From: Brevundimonas terrae
GTDB lineage: Bacteria > Pseudomonadota > Alphaproteobacteria > Caulobacterales > Caulobacteraceae
DNA length: 64,000 bases
Direction: 5' to 3'
Assembly: GCF_011761985.1 (NCBI RefSeq)
Contig: NZ_JAASQT010000006.1
Span: forward strand, 62,001 to 126,000
A model generated the notes under the pieces. It had not been told where the DNA came from and did not search any database. It saw only the letters and a list, made by a program, of their open reading frames with translations. Below, one piece after another: positions 26,689 through 34,508 of the stretch; the first letter of the stretch is position 1; every line of letters begins with the position of its first letter. The translations under genes and the position numbers were made by a program.

Positions 26689-27546
26689 ATGAAGTGGCAA
26701 GGTGGACGTCGTGGCGGCGGTATCGAGGATCGTCGCGGCATGGGCGGCGGGGCCGCTGCTGGCGGTGTCGGTATCGGCGGTCTGGTGATCGCGGGCATTC
26801 TATACTTCGTCTTTGGCGTTGATCCGCAAACCAGCCAGCAGATTGCGGGCCAGCTTGGCGGACAGTTGGGCAATGCGGGCCAGACCGAGGGCCGCCCCGG
26901 CACACCTGCCGACGATGCGGGCCTGTTCGTCGATGTGATCGGGGCCAATATCAACGACGTCTGGACGCAGAAACTTCAGGGCTATACCCCGCCCGTGACG
27001 GTGCTTTACGAACAAGGCACCCAGACCGCGTGCGGCATGGGCCAGTCGGCTATGGGGCCGTTCTATTGCCCCGCCGACCAGAAGGTCTATCTGGACCTCG
27101 GCTTCTGGCGTGACCTGCAAAATCTGGGCGGTTCGGGTGCCGATTTCGCCAAGGCCTATGTGATTGCCCACGAATATGGCCACCACGTCCAGCGTCTGAC
27201 AGGTGCCACCGATCAGGTGCAACGCGCCCAGCAAAACGCCCGCAGCCGCGCCGACGGCAACCGCTATTCGGTCGCGCTTGAACTACAGGCCGACTGCTAT
27301 GCGGGTGTCTGGGCGCATAATGCCGCCCTCGTTTCCGGTGGCGAGGTAAGCGTCACCGACACCGACCTGATGGAAGGCATGAAGACCGCCGCCGCCATCG
27401 GTGACGATGCGCTGCAAAGCCGTGGCGGTGGCCGCGTCTCGCCCGAAAGCTTTACCCATGGCTCGTCCGAACAGCGCATGCAGTGGCTGCAACGCGGCTA
27501 TCAGTCGGGTGATCCCAATACCTGCAACACCTTTGCGGGCCTGTAG
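26689..27546 (+). CDS. neutral zinc metallopeptidase, YpfJ family
   Basis: Membrane-anchored zinc peptidase of 285 aa. The Gly/Arg-rich N-terminus is followed by one hydrophobic helix (GIGGLVIAGILYFVF). The zinc motif is HEYGHHVQ, with the further ELQADCYAGVWAH segment that holds the third ligand in this family. The function of YpfJ proteins is poorly known. GGAAGG upstream supports the ATG. It converges on the retropepsin-like gene with 3 bp between stops. Confidence 0.9.
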   Translation: MKWQGGRRGGGIEDRRGMGGGAAAGGVGIGGLVIAGILYFVFGVDPQTSQQIAGQLGGQLGNAGQTEGRPGTPADDAGLFVDVIGANINDVWTQKLQGYTPPVTVLYEQGTQTACGMGQSAMGPFYCPADQKVYLDLGFWRDLQNLGGSGADFAKAYVIAHEYGHHVQRLTGATDQVQRAQQNARSRADGNRYSVALELQADCYAGVWAHNAALVSGGEVSVTDTDLMEGMKTAAAIGDDALQSRGGGRVSPESFTHGSSEQRMQWLQRGYQSGDPNTCNTFAGL

Positions 27547-27549
27547 GCT

Positions 27550-28503
27550 CTAGCCGATCGTCAGGTCCAGCTGGCCTTCGACAAACAGGGCCTTGCGCCC
27601 CAGATCAAGCGCCAGCTTTCGTCCCCTGAATGCCCCGATGCCCAACAAGGCGTCGGGGTAGTTGGGCAAGGGGGAATCTCCGAACACAGCCACCCGCTCA
27701 TTGCGGCGCATCTCGTCACCATAAGTCAGGGTTGCAACCTCGACCCAGCGGGCCTTGGCCACACCGCCCAGCACCAGACTTTGACCGGCCTCTTCGGGGC
27801 GACCATCCAGAATACCGGCCTCGGTGGCGACCGCATCGCTCAGCGACAGAAGCGATGACGCCCCTGTATCCAGAACCGCCGTCACCACAGCGCCCTCGAC
27901 ACTGACCTCGACGCCCAGTGCATCACCGACAGGTTTGGTGGCGACCGCGCGCATATCCGGTTCGGCCTGCCAGATTTGCGGGTCCAGAAAGCGCACGCGA
28001 CGACGTGGCAGATCCATCTCGACCACCGCCTCGCGCAAAAGATCACGACCGATAATCAGCTCGACACCCGGCCCGTCCGCATCGCGGGCCAGAGGGCCAA
28101 GGTCCAGAATGGCTATTCGCAAGGCAGGCACCTTAAGCCCCGCCATTTCCAGCGACAGCGTGGTGCCGCGCCCGACCTGCGCCTGACCGCCCACACCATA
28201 GGCCAGCATGGGCATGTCAAAGGTCTTGCCGATATGGCCCGCCGTGGTCAGTCGCTCGGCCAGCGCCTTGTCGATCACCGAATACTGCGCGCCGCTGTCG
28301 ATCAGGGCCAGCACCGGCTGCCCCGCCACCCTAACGCGAATAACCGGCAGGGACAGGGCCGGTTGTTCCAGCGCGATCCACGGGCTTTGCGCGTCGAAAA
28401 CCGGTTGCGGCCTGCGCCACAGGACATTGTCCTTCAGCCACAAACCACCGGTGACCACCGCCGCCAGACCGGCAGCATTTAAAAGAAACGAGCGACGACG
28501 CAT
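27550..28503 (-). CDS. retropepsin-like aspartic protease with two lobes
   Basis: Protein of 317 aa with an N-terminal RRRSFLLNAAGLAAVV, which resembles a Tat or membrane-anchor signal. Two aspartic-protease active-site motifs lie in one chain: LALIDSGAQYSV in the first half and TAVLDTGASSLL in the second. Each is followed by a hydrophobic strand and a GxD/GIG-type segment (LIIGRDLL and LLGIGAF). Bacterial retropepsin-like proteins usually have one such lobe and dimerise. Here a duplicated pseudo-dimer is likely. Location is periplasmic by inference. Confidence 0.78.
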   Translation of the reverse strand: MRRRSFLLNAAGLAAVVTGGLWLKDNVLWRRPQPVFDAQSPWIALEQPALSLPVIRVRVAGQPVLALIDSGAQYSVIDKALAERLTTAGHIGKTFDMPMLAYGVGGQAQVGRGTTLSLEMAGLKVPALRIAILDLGPLARDADGPGVELIIGRDLLREAVVEMDLPRRRVRFLDPQIWQAEPDMRAVATKPVGDALGVEVSVEGAVVTAVLDTGASSLLSLSDAVATEAGILDGRPEEAGQSLVLGGVAKARWVEVATLTYGDEMRRNERVAVFGDSPLPNYPDALLGIGAFRGRKLALDLGRKALFVEGQLDLTIG

Positions 28504-28646
28504 CCCTCACACATGAACGTTTCGCGACCCGAAATCCACACCTTGCCCGCAATGGGCATCTTCTTGCGCCAAATGGAGAATATTTCATTCTGCGGCGCAA
28601 CATTTTCCATGACGTGACCCGTTCCGAAGTCTAGGAATGCAGCATT

Positions 28647-30035
28647 ATGACTGCATCCGCCGACCGATACGTTTCGACCCGCGGCCACGCCGCCGATGAA
28701 AACTTCGCCGACGCCCTGCTGCGCGGCATTGCCCCCGATGGTGGCCTCTACATGCCCGCCGCATGGGCCACCATGCCCGCGGACATTACCCAAAAAGGCC
28801 GCACCTATGCCGAGATCGGCCGCGATGTCCTGACACCCTATATCGGCAGCGCCCTGCCTGCCGGTGCCGTGGAACGCGCCCTGAAACGTCTGGTTGAGGG
28901 TTTTGACCATCCGCTGGTGACACCTCTGGTTGAGCTGGAAGCGGGCCTGTTTGTGCTGGAGCTTTTCCGTGGCCCGACGGCTGCGTTCAAAGACCTTGCC
29001 ATGCAATTGGTCGCCGCCTTGTCCGACGAGGCACTGGCCGCATCGGGCGAAACCCTGACCCTGCTGACCGCCACCAGCGGCGATACAGGTGCCGCTGCCG
29101 TGCGTGCCTTTGCCGGTGCCAAGCGGATCAAGCTGATCGTGCTGCACCCGCTGGACCGCGTCTCGCCGATCCAGCGCAAACAGATGACCACGGTTCAGGC
29201 CGATAATGTGCTGAACCTTGCTGTGCGCGGTGATTTCGATGACTGCCAGCGTCTGGTGAAGATGCTGTTGGGCGATGAATCCTTGCGCGAAAAAGGCCGC
29301 CTGTCCTCGGTCAACTCGATCAACTGGGGCCGTCTGGCGGGCCAGATTCCCTATTATGTTTCGGCCACGGCCCAACTGGGTCAGGCCGCGCATTTTGTAG
29401 TGCCGACCGGAAACTTCGGTGATGCCTTTGCCGGTATTGCCGCCAAGAAGATGGGCCTGCCGGTTGCCGGTATGACCGCCGCCGTCAACCAGAACGATGC
29501 CCTCGCCCGCGCCATCAATGAAGGCGTCTATGACCGCCGCACCGCCATCGAGAGCGCCAGCGTCTCTATGGATGTTCAGGCCCCGTCGAACTTCGAGCGT
29601 CTGGTGTTCGAGGCCTCGGGTCGTGATGCCGACCTGACCCGCCAACTGTTCGAGGACTTTGCCAAGAATGGCACGGTCACCCTGCCCGACAGCCTTTTGG
29701 CTTCGCTGCGCAAGGAAACCTCGGCGGTGTCGGTGGACGAAGCCACCACCGCCGAAGAAATCCGCCACGCCTATAAGGCCTGGGGTCGTATCGTGTGCCC
29801 GCACACCGCCGTCGCCCTTCATGCCGCGCGCAAGATGGACCGCAACGGCGCACCAGTCGTGGCCCTGTCCACGGCCCACCCGTCCAAGTTCGGCGGTTAT
29901 GTCGAAAGCGTTCTGGGCGTTGCGCCCGAACCCGCGCCCGTGATTGCCGCTCTCGGTGATCAGCCCGAGCGGCTCACTGTGGTCGAGAACGACTATGCCT
30001 CGCTGCTGGAAACCGTCAGCGGTTTCAGCGCCTGA
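28647..30035 (+). CDS. thrC: threonine synthase
   Basis: PLP enzyme that converts O-phosphohomoserine to threonine. The start YVSTRGHAADENFADALLRG is typical of the long proteobacterial form (462 aa). The PLP lysine lies in AAFKDLAMQL (Lys 115), and TATSGDTGAAAVRAFAG supplies the phosphate-binding loop. It converges on thrB across a terminator, so thrC is transcribed separately from the hom-thrB unit. Confidence 0.96.
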   Translation: MTASADRYVSTRGHAADENFADALLRGIAPDGGLYMPAAWATMPADITQKGRTYAEIGRDVLTPYIGSALPAGAVERALKRLVEGFDHPLVTPLVELEAGLFVLELFRGPTAAFKDLAMQLVAALSDEALAASGETLTLLTATSGDTGAAAVRAFAGAKRIKLIVLHPLDRVSPIQRKQMTTVQADNVLNLAVRGDFDDCQRLVKMLLGDESLREKGRLSSVNSINWGRLAGQIPYYVSATAQLGQAAHFVVPTGNFGDAFAGIAAKKMGLPVAGMTAAVNQNDALARAINEGVYDRRTAIESASVSMDVQAPSNFERLVFEASGRDADLTRQLFEDFAKNGTVTLPDSLLASLRKETSAVSVDEATTAEEIRHAYKAWGRIVCPHTAVALHAARKMDRNGAPVVALSTAHPSKFGGYVESVLGVAPEPAPVIAALGDQPERLTVVENDYASLLETVSGFSA

Positions 30036-30043
30036 ATGACAAA

Positions 30044-30084
30044 AAACCCTGTCGGTTCACCTCGGGAACCGGCAGGGTTTGTAA
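30044..30084. terminator. bidirectional terminator between thrC and thrB
   Basis: AAACCCTG at 30044-30051 pairs with CAGGGTTT at 30073-30080, continued by CGGTTC/GAACCG around a 7-nt loop. A-rich and T-rich flanks let it serve the convergent thrC and thrB transcripts. Confidence 0.85.
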
Positions 30085-30105
30085 GTTACTCTAGAGTGCC
30101 AATCC

Positions 30106-31053
30106 CTAGACTAGGGCCGGTGCGTTCCACCACGCCGTGCGACGCCAGAACGGAACCGGATCTTTCGGCGTGACGAAATGGGCCGGATCGTGGAACAGGC
30201 GATCATGCAAGCGTGTCAGCGTAAAGCGCACTGCCGCTGCCATACCCATTTGCGGCAGCAGGCTCGCTTCCGATGCCGTCAACGGACGCACCGATTCATA
30301 ACCTTGGCGGAAGGTCTTGATCGCCTCGGGATCGGCTCGCCCTTCGGCATCGAAACCCCATGCCGACAGGGCAATGGCCAGATCGTAAACCAGCGCCCCG
30401 TTGCATCCGTAATAGAAGTCGATCACCCCGCCGATACGGTCGCCGTCAAACAGCACATTGTCGGGGAAGTAGTCGGCGTGGATCGCCCCTTGCGGCAGAA
30501 GCGACGGATCAAAAAGACGCACCAGATCGGGCATTAAACGCTCGATCTCGTCCAGCATTTTGCGATCCGAACCCTCGGCCCGCGTGGCGCTGCGCTCGGC
30601 AAGGGCACGCCAGTGCGACGGCCCCACCGGATTATCACGCCGCGCCGCATAGTCCTGTCCGGCCAGATGAAGTTCGGCCAAGGTGCGACCCGCCAGATGC
30701 TGGTCGGCCAGTGTCGGGTTTCTGCGCCATGCACCCGCCGCCCATTCCACCAGCGCCGCCGGACGGCCTTTCAGCGCGCCCGACAGTCGCCCGTCCAGAT
30801 CGGCCACAGGCGATGGCGTGGCAAACCCCTTGGCACCAAGATGCTGCATCAGGCCCAGACAGAAGGGCAAACCCTTCTGCTCTTCCGCCCCTTCGAAAAG
30901 GGTCAGGACATAGGCCGCATCACGTGTGCGAACACGATAGTTCGTGTTCTGCACACCTTCTGCAATCGGCGTGAACTCAACCACTTCCGACAGAGGCCAG
31001 GCTTTAAGAAAAGCCTTGGCCTCGACCTCCAATACGGGCGTAAAAACAGCCAT
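30106..31053 (-). CDS. thrB: homoserine kinase (APH-fold type II)
   Basis: Phosphorylates homoserine in the threonine branch. It belongs to the aminoglycoside-phosphotransferase-like type, not the GHMP type of E. coli. The start MAVFTPVLEVEAKAFL and the segment GVQNTNYRV are typical. The catalytic loop is HADYFPDNVLFDGD, followed by the metal-binding GVIDFYYGC. The 315-aa length is normal. It starts 7 bp after the stop of the aspartokinase-homoserine dehydrogenase gene and shares its attenuated leader. Confidence 0.94.
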   Translation of the reverse strand: MAVFTPVLEVEAKAFLKAWPLSEVVEFTPIAEGVQNTNYRVRTRDAAYVLTLFEGAEEQKGLPFCLGLMQHLGAKGFATPSPVADLDGRLSGALKGRPAALVEWAAGAWRRNPTLADQHLAGRTLAELHLAGQDYAARRDNPVGPSHWRALAERSATRAEGSDRKMLDEIERLMPDLVRLFDPSLLPQGAIHADYFPDNVLFDGDRIGGVIDFYYGCNGALVYDLAIALSAWGFDAEGRADPEAIKTFRQGYESVRPLTASEASLLPQMGMAAAVRFTLTRLHDRLFHDPAHFVTPKDPVPFWRRTAWWNAPALV

Positions 31054-31060
31054 TTAAGTC

Positions 31061-32791
31061 TTAAACCAGTTCAACCGCTGCGCGTCGTGCCCGCACGATG
31101 TCGGCGACATCGGCCAGAACGCTTTCCGTCGTGGCCCAGCGTCCGGCACCACGGCCTTTGCAGGCCCAGACACGACCGTCAGCACCAAAGACTTTGAGCG
31201 CATTACGCTCGCCGTTCAAGGACTGGAACAGGGCGTCTTCCAGCGCGTCGTTCAGGCTGACCGACGCATCCAGATGACCGGCCTTGTCGAAACAGGCCCC
31301 GATCTGGCGTACCGGCGAGGCACCGACCTTGGTTTGCGCCGACAGTGCATCGCACGGCACCTCGTTCGGCACCTTGCCAAAGGCTTCATAGGACAGAAGC
31401 TTGACCTTGGCGGCAGCATCGCGGCCTTCCAGATCGGACGACGGATCTTCCTCGGCAAAGCCAGCGGCGCGGGCATCGGCCAGAGCATCGGCAAAGTCCG
31501 CACCCTCGCCCAGACGTTGCAGCATGAAGTTGACCGTGCCGTTTAGAACCGCCTCGAAACCGGCCACGGGACCTGCGGCACGGGCGGCACGCAGCGTCTC
31601 GATCATGGGCGAACCGCCACCGACCGAGGCCGACCATGCGACACGCGCACCATTTTCCGATGCCAGTTTCTGAAGACCCGCCGGATCAAGCGCGACCGCC
31701 TGTTTATTGGCGCTGACCACATCCACACCCTGTGCCAATGCGCGGCGGATCAGGTCATGACCGGCCTCGCCTTCGGACAGGGCTTCGATCACCAGATCGG
31801 GCTTCTTGGCCAAAAGGGCATCGACATCATTGCTGAACAGTTCGGCCGGCGCATCGACATCGCGGCGCTTGAACGGATCACGCACCAGAACGCCGACCAC
31901 CTCGAAACCGTCTTCCCACAGCAGGCGGCTGAGCAGGCCACCGCCCACCACACCGCAACCGGCGACCACCACTTTCAGCGGAGCCTCGGCACCGACCGGT
32001 CCCGGAGGGGCATTGTGATGGCCCACGACCGTGCCCTCGGCGCGGCCCAGAGCGGCCACCTCGATACAGACATTGCTCGCCTCGGCCAGATCGATGGCAT
32101 CGTGCTGGACCAGAGCGCCGCCGAGCTGGCGGGCCGTCTCCCAGCTGGCACGGCGATAACGCTGCGGATTGCCCGATGCCGAGGCCGGATCACGGTCATA
32201 AAGACCGTCCACGTCCTTCACCAGACGCACCTTGTCCAGACCCAGTTCTGCCGCCAGCACCACCGCCGACAGGTCCGAACCACCACGCCCCAGCAGGGCC
32301 ACACGACCACAGTCACGCACAGCCCCGAACCCCGGCACCACCACCACTTCGTGATGCGCCAGAGCTTCACGTAACTTGTTGTTTTTCAAAGCCACAGGAC
32401 GGGCATGCTGCGACGGCCCCTCGGCGGAAATTCCCAGTTGCTGAACCGACAGACCCACAGCATCCAGACCCACGCGATCACAGGCAATCGCCACCAGAGC
32501 TGCCGCACGTTCCTCGCCCAGAACCACATAGGCAGGGAGCAGTTCGTTGTCGTGATCCAGCCCCAGTGCGCGGGCCTCCGACAGCAGTTTGTCCGTCTCG
32601 CCCGCCAGGGCCGACACCACCGCCACGACCTTACGGCCACGGCGCACATGGCTGTAGATTTCGCTGGCGACAGCCGGTGCATCGGCAGGGCTTTTCAGCA
32701 CCGAAGAACCGAATTTCAACACCACAACCTCGGCATCGAACTGGGCTTGCGGTTTCTGGTTTTCAGCGACGAGGGCAAGAGAGGCAGACAT
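31061..32791 (-). CDS. fused aspartate kinase-homoserine dehydrogenase without ACT domains
   Basis: Bifunctional enzyme of 576 aa, far shorter than E. coli ThrA (about 820 aa). Residues 20-262 form an amino acid kinase domain: VVVLKFGSSV with Lys 26 (canonical KFGGTSV is altered), GRGGSDLSAVVLA at 168-180, and KDVDGLYDRDP. Residues 271-576 form homoserine dehydrogenase: VAGCGVVGGG at 276-285, VSANKQAVA, NGTVNFML, and EEDPSSDLEGRDAAAKV. The kinase domain passes straight into the dehydrogenase with no room for ACT domains. AGGA precedes the ATG. The leader carries a Thr/Ile attenuator. thrB follows 7 bp downstream. Confidence 0.9.
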   Translation of the reverse strand: MSASLALVAENQKPQAQFDAEVVVLKFGSSVLKSPADAPAVASEIYSHVRRGRKVVAVVSALAGETDKLLSEARALGLDHDNELLPAYVVLGEERAAALVAIACDRVGLDAVGLSVQQLGISAEGPSQHARPVALKNNKLREALAHHEVVVVPGFGAVRDCGRVALLGRGGSDLSAVVLAAELGLDKVRLVKDVDGLYDRDPASASGNPQRYRRASWETARQLGGALVQHDAIDLAEASNVCIEVAALGRAEGTVVGHHNAPPGPVGAEAPLKVVVAGCGVVGGGLLSRLLWEDGFEVVGVLVRDPFKRRDVDAPAELFSNDVDALLAKKPDLVIEALSEGEAGHDLIRRALAQGVDVVSANKQAVALDPAGLQKLASENGARVAWSASVGGGSPMIETLRAARAAGPVAGFEAVLNGTVNFMLQRLGEGADFADALADARAAGFAEEDPSSDLEGRDAAAKVKLLSYEAFGKVPNEVPCDALSAQTKVGASPVRQIGACFDKAGHLDASVSLNDALEDALFQSLNGERNALKVFGADGRVWACKGRGAGRWATTESVLADVADIVRARRAAVELV

Positions 32792-32848
32792 GGGATTTTC
32801 CTGTGGTCGGGGAGTGCGTGGTGAGGATGGGAGCTAGGATCGGGACAT

Positions 32849-32880
32849 GAAAAAACCCGCCTCGGATGTCCGGGGCGGGT
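32849..32880 (-). terminator. attenuator terminator in the hom-thrB leader
   Basis: On the minus strand, ACCCGCC pairs with GGCGGGT, extended through a G-U pair by CCG/CGG, with six T residues directly after. It lies 58 nt upstream of the coding start, not at a gene end. Its 5' arm (32873-32879) can instead pair with GGGCGGG at 32928-32934 in the leader ORF, giving a mutually exclusive antiterminator. A CGCCT/AGGCG hairpin at 32900-32913 lies between. Confidence 0.8.
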
Positions 32881-32917
32881 GATCGGGTTTTTTGCTTTTC
32901 GCCTGTTAAGGCGCGCG

Positions 32918-33043
32918 TCAACCTGTCCCCGCCCTGATGGGCATGGTGGTGGTACCGGTAGTGATAATGGTGGTCATGGACGCGCCGAAGCCCATCGCCA
33001 TTGCGGCGACGAGGATCAGTTCAGTGCTGTCGATGCGTTGCAT
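32918..33043 (-). CDS. Thr/Ile-rich leader peptide of the hom-thrB operon
   Basis: ORF of 41 codons from ATG 33043; ATGs at 33001, 32995 and 32977 are alternative starts. The end reads MTTIITTGTTTMPIRAGTG, with seven Thr and two Ile codons in ten successive codons. This matches the design of the E. coli thr leader, in which ribosome stalling on uncharged tRNA-Thr or tRNA-Ile prevents terminator formation. The last codons contain the GGGCGGGG that can pair with the terminator 5' arm. No strong Shine-Dalgarno is seen; GGACG precedes 33043. The start is uncertain, the Thr/Ile run is not. Confidence 0.75.
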   Translation of the reverse strand: MQRIDSTELILVAAMAMGFGASMTTIITTGTTTMPIRAGTG

Positions 33044-33103
33044 CACGGCGTCCGTCCAAGGTTTGATTACGTTGTCCCTAGGGTGAGCGACGATGCTGCA
33101 CCG

Positions 33104-33109
33104 CGTCAA
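33104..33109 (-). promoter_or_regulatory. possible -35 element for the hom-thrB leader
   Basis: On the minus strand TTGACG lies 61 nt upstream of the leader ATG at 33043. The matching -10 region is weak. This is the best -35-like hexamer in the right place. Confidence 0.3.
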
Positions 33110-33238
33110 CCCCCTGTTCGAATAATTTTTCAAAAAGACGTTTTCAGGGATCATATTCATCGCCACTGGATCGGTAAGCTTTCAAATGAGGTGAAATTTT
33201 CCACTTGACCCGCGCTCTTGCAAACATCAGTTTGGTTT

Positions 33239-33354
33239 CACTCATCAAGACCAGCCGAGGGATTAGGCCCTTTGACGCTGGGGCAACCATCGGGTTCCTC
33301 CCGAAACGGTGCCAACTCCTGCGGGGTTCCGAAAGGGACCGCGAGAGATGGGTG
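33239..33354 (+). ncRNA. SAM-I (S-box) riboswitch upstream of metX
   Basis: The 8-bp P1 is CACTCATC at 33239-33246 with GATGGGTG at 33347-33354. Consensus blocks follow in order: ATCAAGA, GAGGGA, GGCCC, TGACG, GGGGCAACC, then GGTGCCAACTCCTGC, and a P4 hairpin with a GAAA loop. This matches the S-box SAM aptamer closely. SAM binding should shut off metX-metB. A TTGACC at 33205-33210 is a possible -35 element. Confidence 0.93.
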
Positions 33355-33397
33355 GAGCGTCGATAAGGCGGCGCGCCACAGGTCTGTCACTGCACGA

Positions 33398-33424
33398 GTT
33401 TCGGAAATGAGCCGGAACTTTTGA
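33398..33424 (+). terminator. riboswitch expression-platform terminator
   Basis: GTTTCGG pairs with CCGGAAC (one G-U) around an AAATGAG loop, and TTTTG follows. It lies between the SAM aptamer and the metX start. Transcription termination in the ligand-bound state is the simplest reading. The U-run is short, so translational control is not excluded. Confidence 0.6.
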
Positions 33425-33440
33425 TTGTGTGACGAGACCC

Positions 33441-34508
33441 ATGACCCTGGCTTTGATCCCTACCGGCGAAACTGCAAACGACCCGTCCTGTCGGACCGGT
33501 GCCGCGCGTCGTCCGTCCGCTCTGCTACAGCGTGAAGGGGCCCATGATGTTTTCGTGCCCATCCCCGATGATTTCGAACTCGATTTCGGCGGAAAACTGA
33601 CCCAGAAACAGGTTGTTGGCCGCCTGCATGGCAAGCCCAATGCCCCGCTGGTTGTGGTGGCGGGCGGCATCTCCGCCGACCGTTATGTCCACCGCACCGA
33701 GACCAAGGGTCTGGGCTGGTGGTCGGGGGCCGTGGGTGTTCGCGCACCGATCGATCTGACCCGCTATCGTGTTTTAGCCTTTGATTTTGCTCCGGAATTT
33801 GGCGAAGGCATTCCGCAACCCCAATCCCCTCTGACCATCACCACCCAGGACCATGCCCGCCTTCTGGCGCTGTTGCTGGACCATCTGGGTGTCGAGAAGG
33901 TCGCCGCCTTTATCGGCTGTTCCTATGGCGGCATGATCGCGCTGGCCTTTGGCGAGATCTATCCCAACTGGGCCGAGCAACTGGTGGTGGTTTCCGCCGC
34001 CCACCGCCCGCACCCGCTAGCGACAGCATGGCGCGGTATCCAGCGCCGCATTCTGGAGCTGGGACTGGAAACCGGACGTGTGGATCAGGCCATCGGCCTG
34101 GCCCGCGAACTGGCCATGACCACATATCGCACCCCCGAAGAATTCGATGCCCGCTTCGACAACGAAGCCCCCAGTCATGCGGGTCAGGCCTATCCGGTCT
34201 GCGACTATCTGAAGTCGCGCGGCAAGGCATATCGCGACCGCACGACACCGCAACGCTGGCTGACCCTGTCCGATTCTATCGACCGCCACCGCGTCGAGCC
34301 GGAGGCGATCACCGCCCCCGTCACCCTGATCGGTTTCACCAGCGACCGCCTGTGTCCCATCGAGGACATGAAGGAGCTGGCCGCGCGCCTGCCGAACCTT
34401 TGGCGGTTCGTACAAGCCGATTCCCTTTACGGCCACGACGCCTTCCTGAAGGAAGACAAGTTCGTGGGCGATATCCTGACCTCGGTTCTCAAGGACGTTG
34501 AACAATGA
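33441..34508 (+). CDS. metX: MetX-family homoserine O-acyltransferase, probably succinyltransferase
   Basis: Alpha/beta hydrolase-fold enzyme of 355 aa that activates homoserine for methionine synthesis. The nucleophile elbow is GCSYGGMIALAF (Ser 161); the triad is completed by the SDRLCP Asp and the YGHDAF His. Typical acetyltransferases read GGSxGGMQ here. The SYGGM form resembles MetX enzymes assigned as succinyltransferases in Xanthomonas relatives. The downstream metB-like gene fits O-succinylhomoserine as product. GTG 33429 is an alternative start. Controlled by the SAM riboswitch. Its stop overlaps metB by 4 bp. Confidence 0.88.
   Translation: MTLALIPTGETANDPSCRTGAARRPSALLQREGAHDVFVPIPDDFELDFGGKLTQKQVVGRLHGKPNAPLVVVAGGISADRYVHRTETKGLGWWSGAVGVRAPIDLTRYRVLAFDFAPEFGEGIPQPQSPLTITTQDHARLLALLLDHLGVEKVAAFIGCSYGGMIALAFGEIYPNWAEQLVVVSAAHRPHPLATAWRGIQRRILELGLETGRVDQAIGLARELAMTTYRTPEEFDARFDNEAPSHAGQAYPVCDYLKSRGKAYRDRTTPQRWLTLSDSIDRHRVEPEAITAPVTLIGFTSDRLCPIEDMKELAARLPNLWRFVQADSLYGHDAFLKEDKFVGDILTSVLKDVEQ

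Noticed and set aside
28573-28617. 14-codon ORF upstream of thrC considered as a second leader peptide
   Set aside because: It has only two Thr codons, no ribosome binding site, and no terminator follows it.
28479-29879. Minus-strand frame of 466 codons opposite thrC
   Set aside because: Shadow of thrC, which has all catalytic motifs; the antisense product has no family features.
32918-33166. 82-codon version of the Thr-rich leader starting at 33166
   Set aside because: Starting this far upstream would place the ATG before the best -35 candidate and without a Shine-Dalgarno. A start at 33043 or further downstream fits a leader peptide better.
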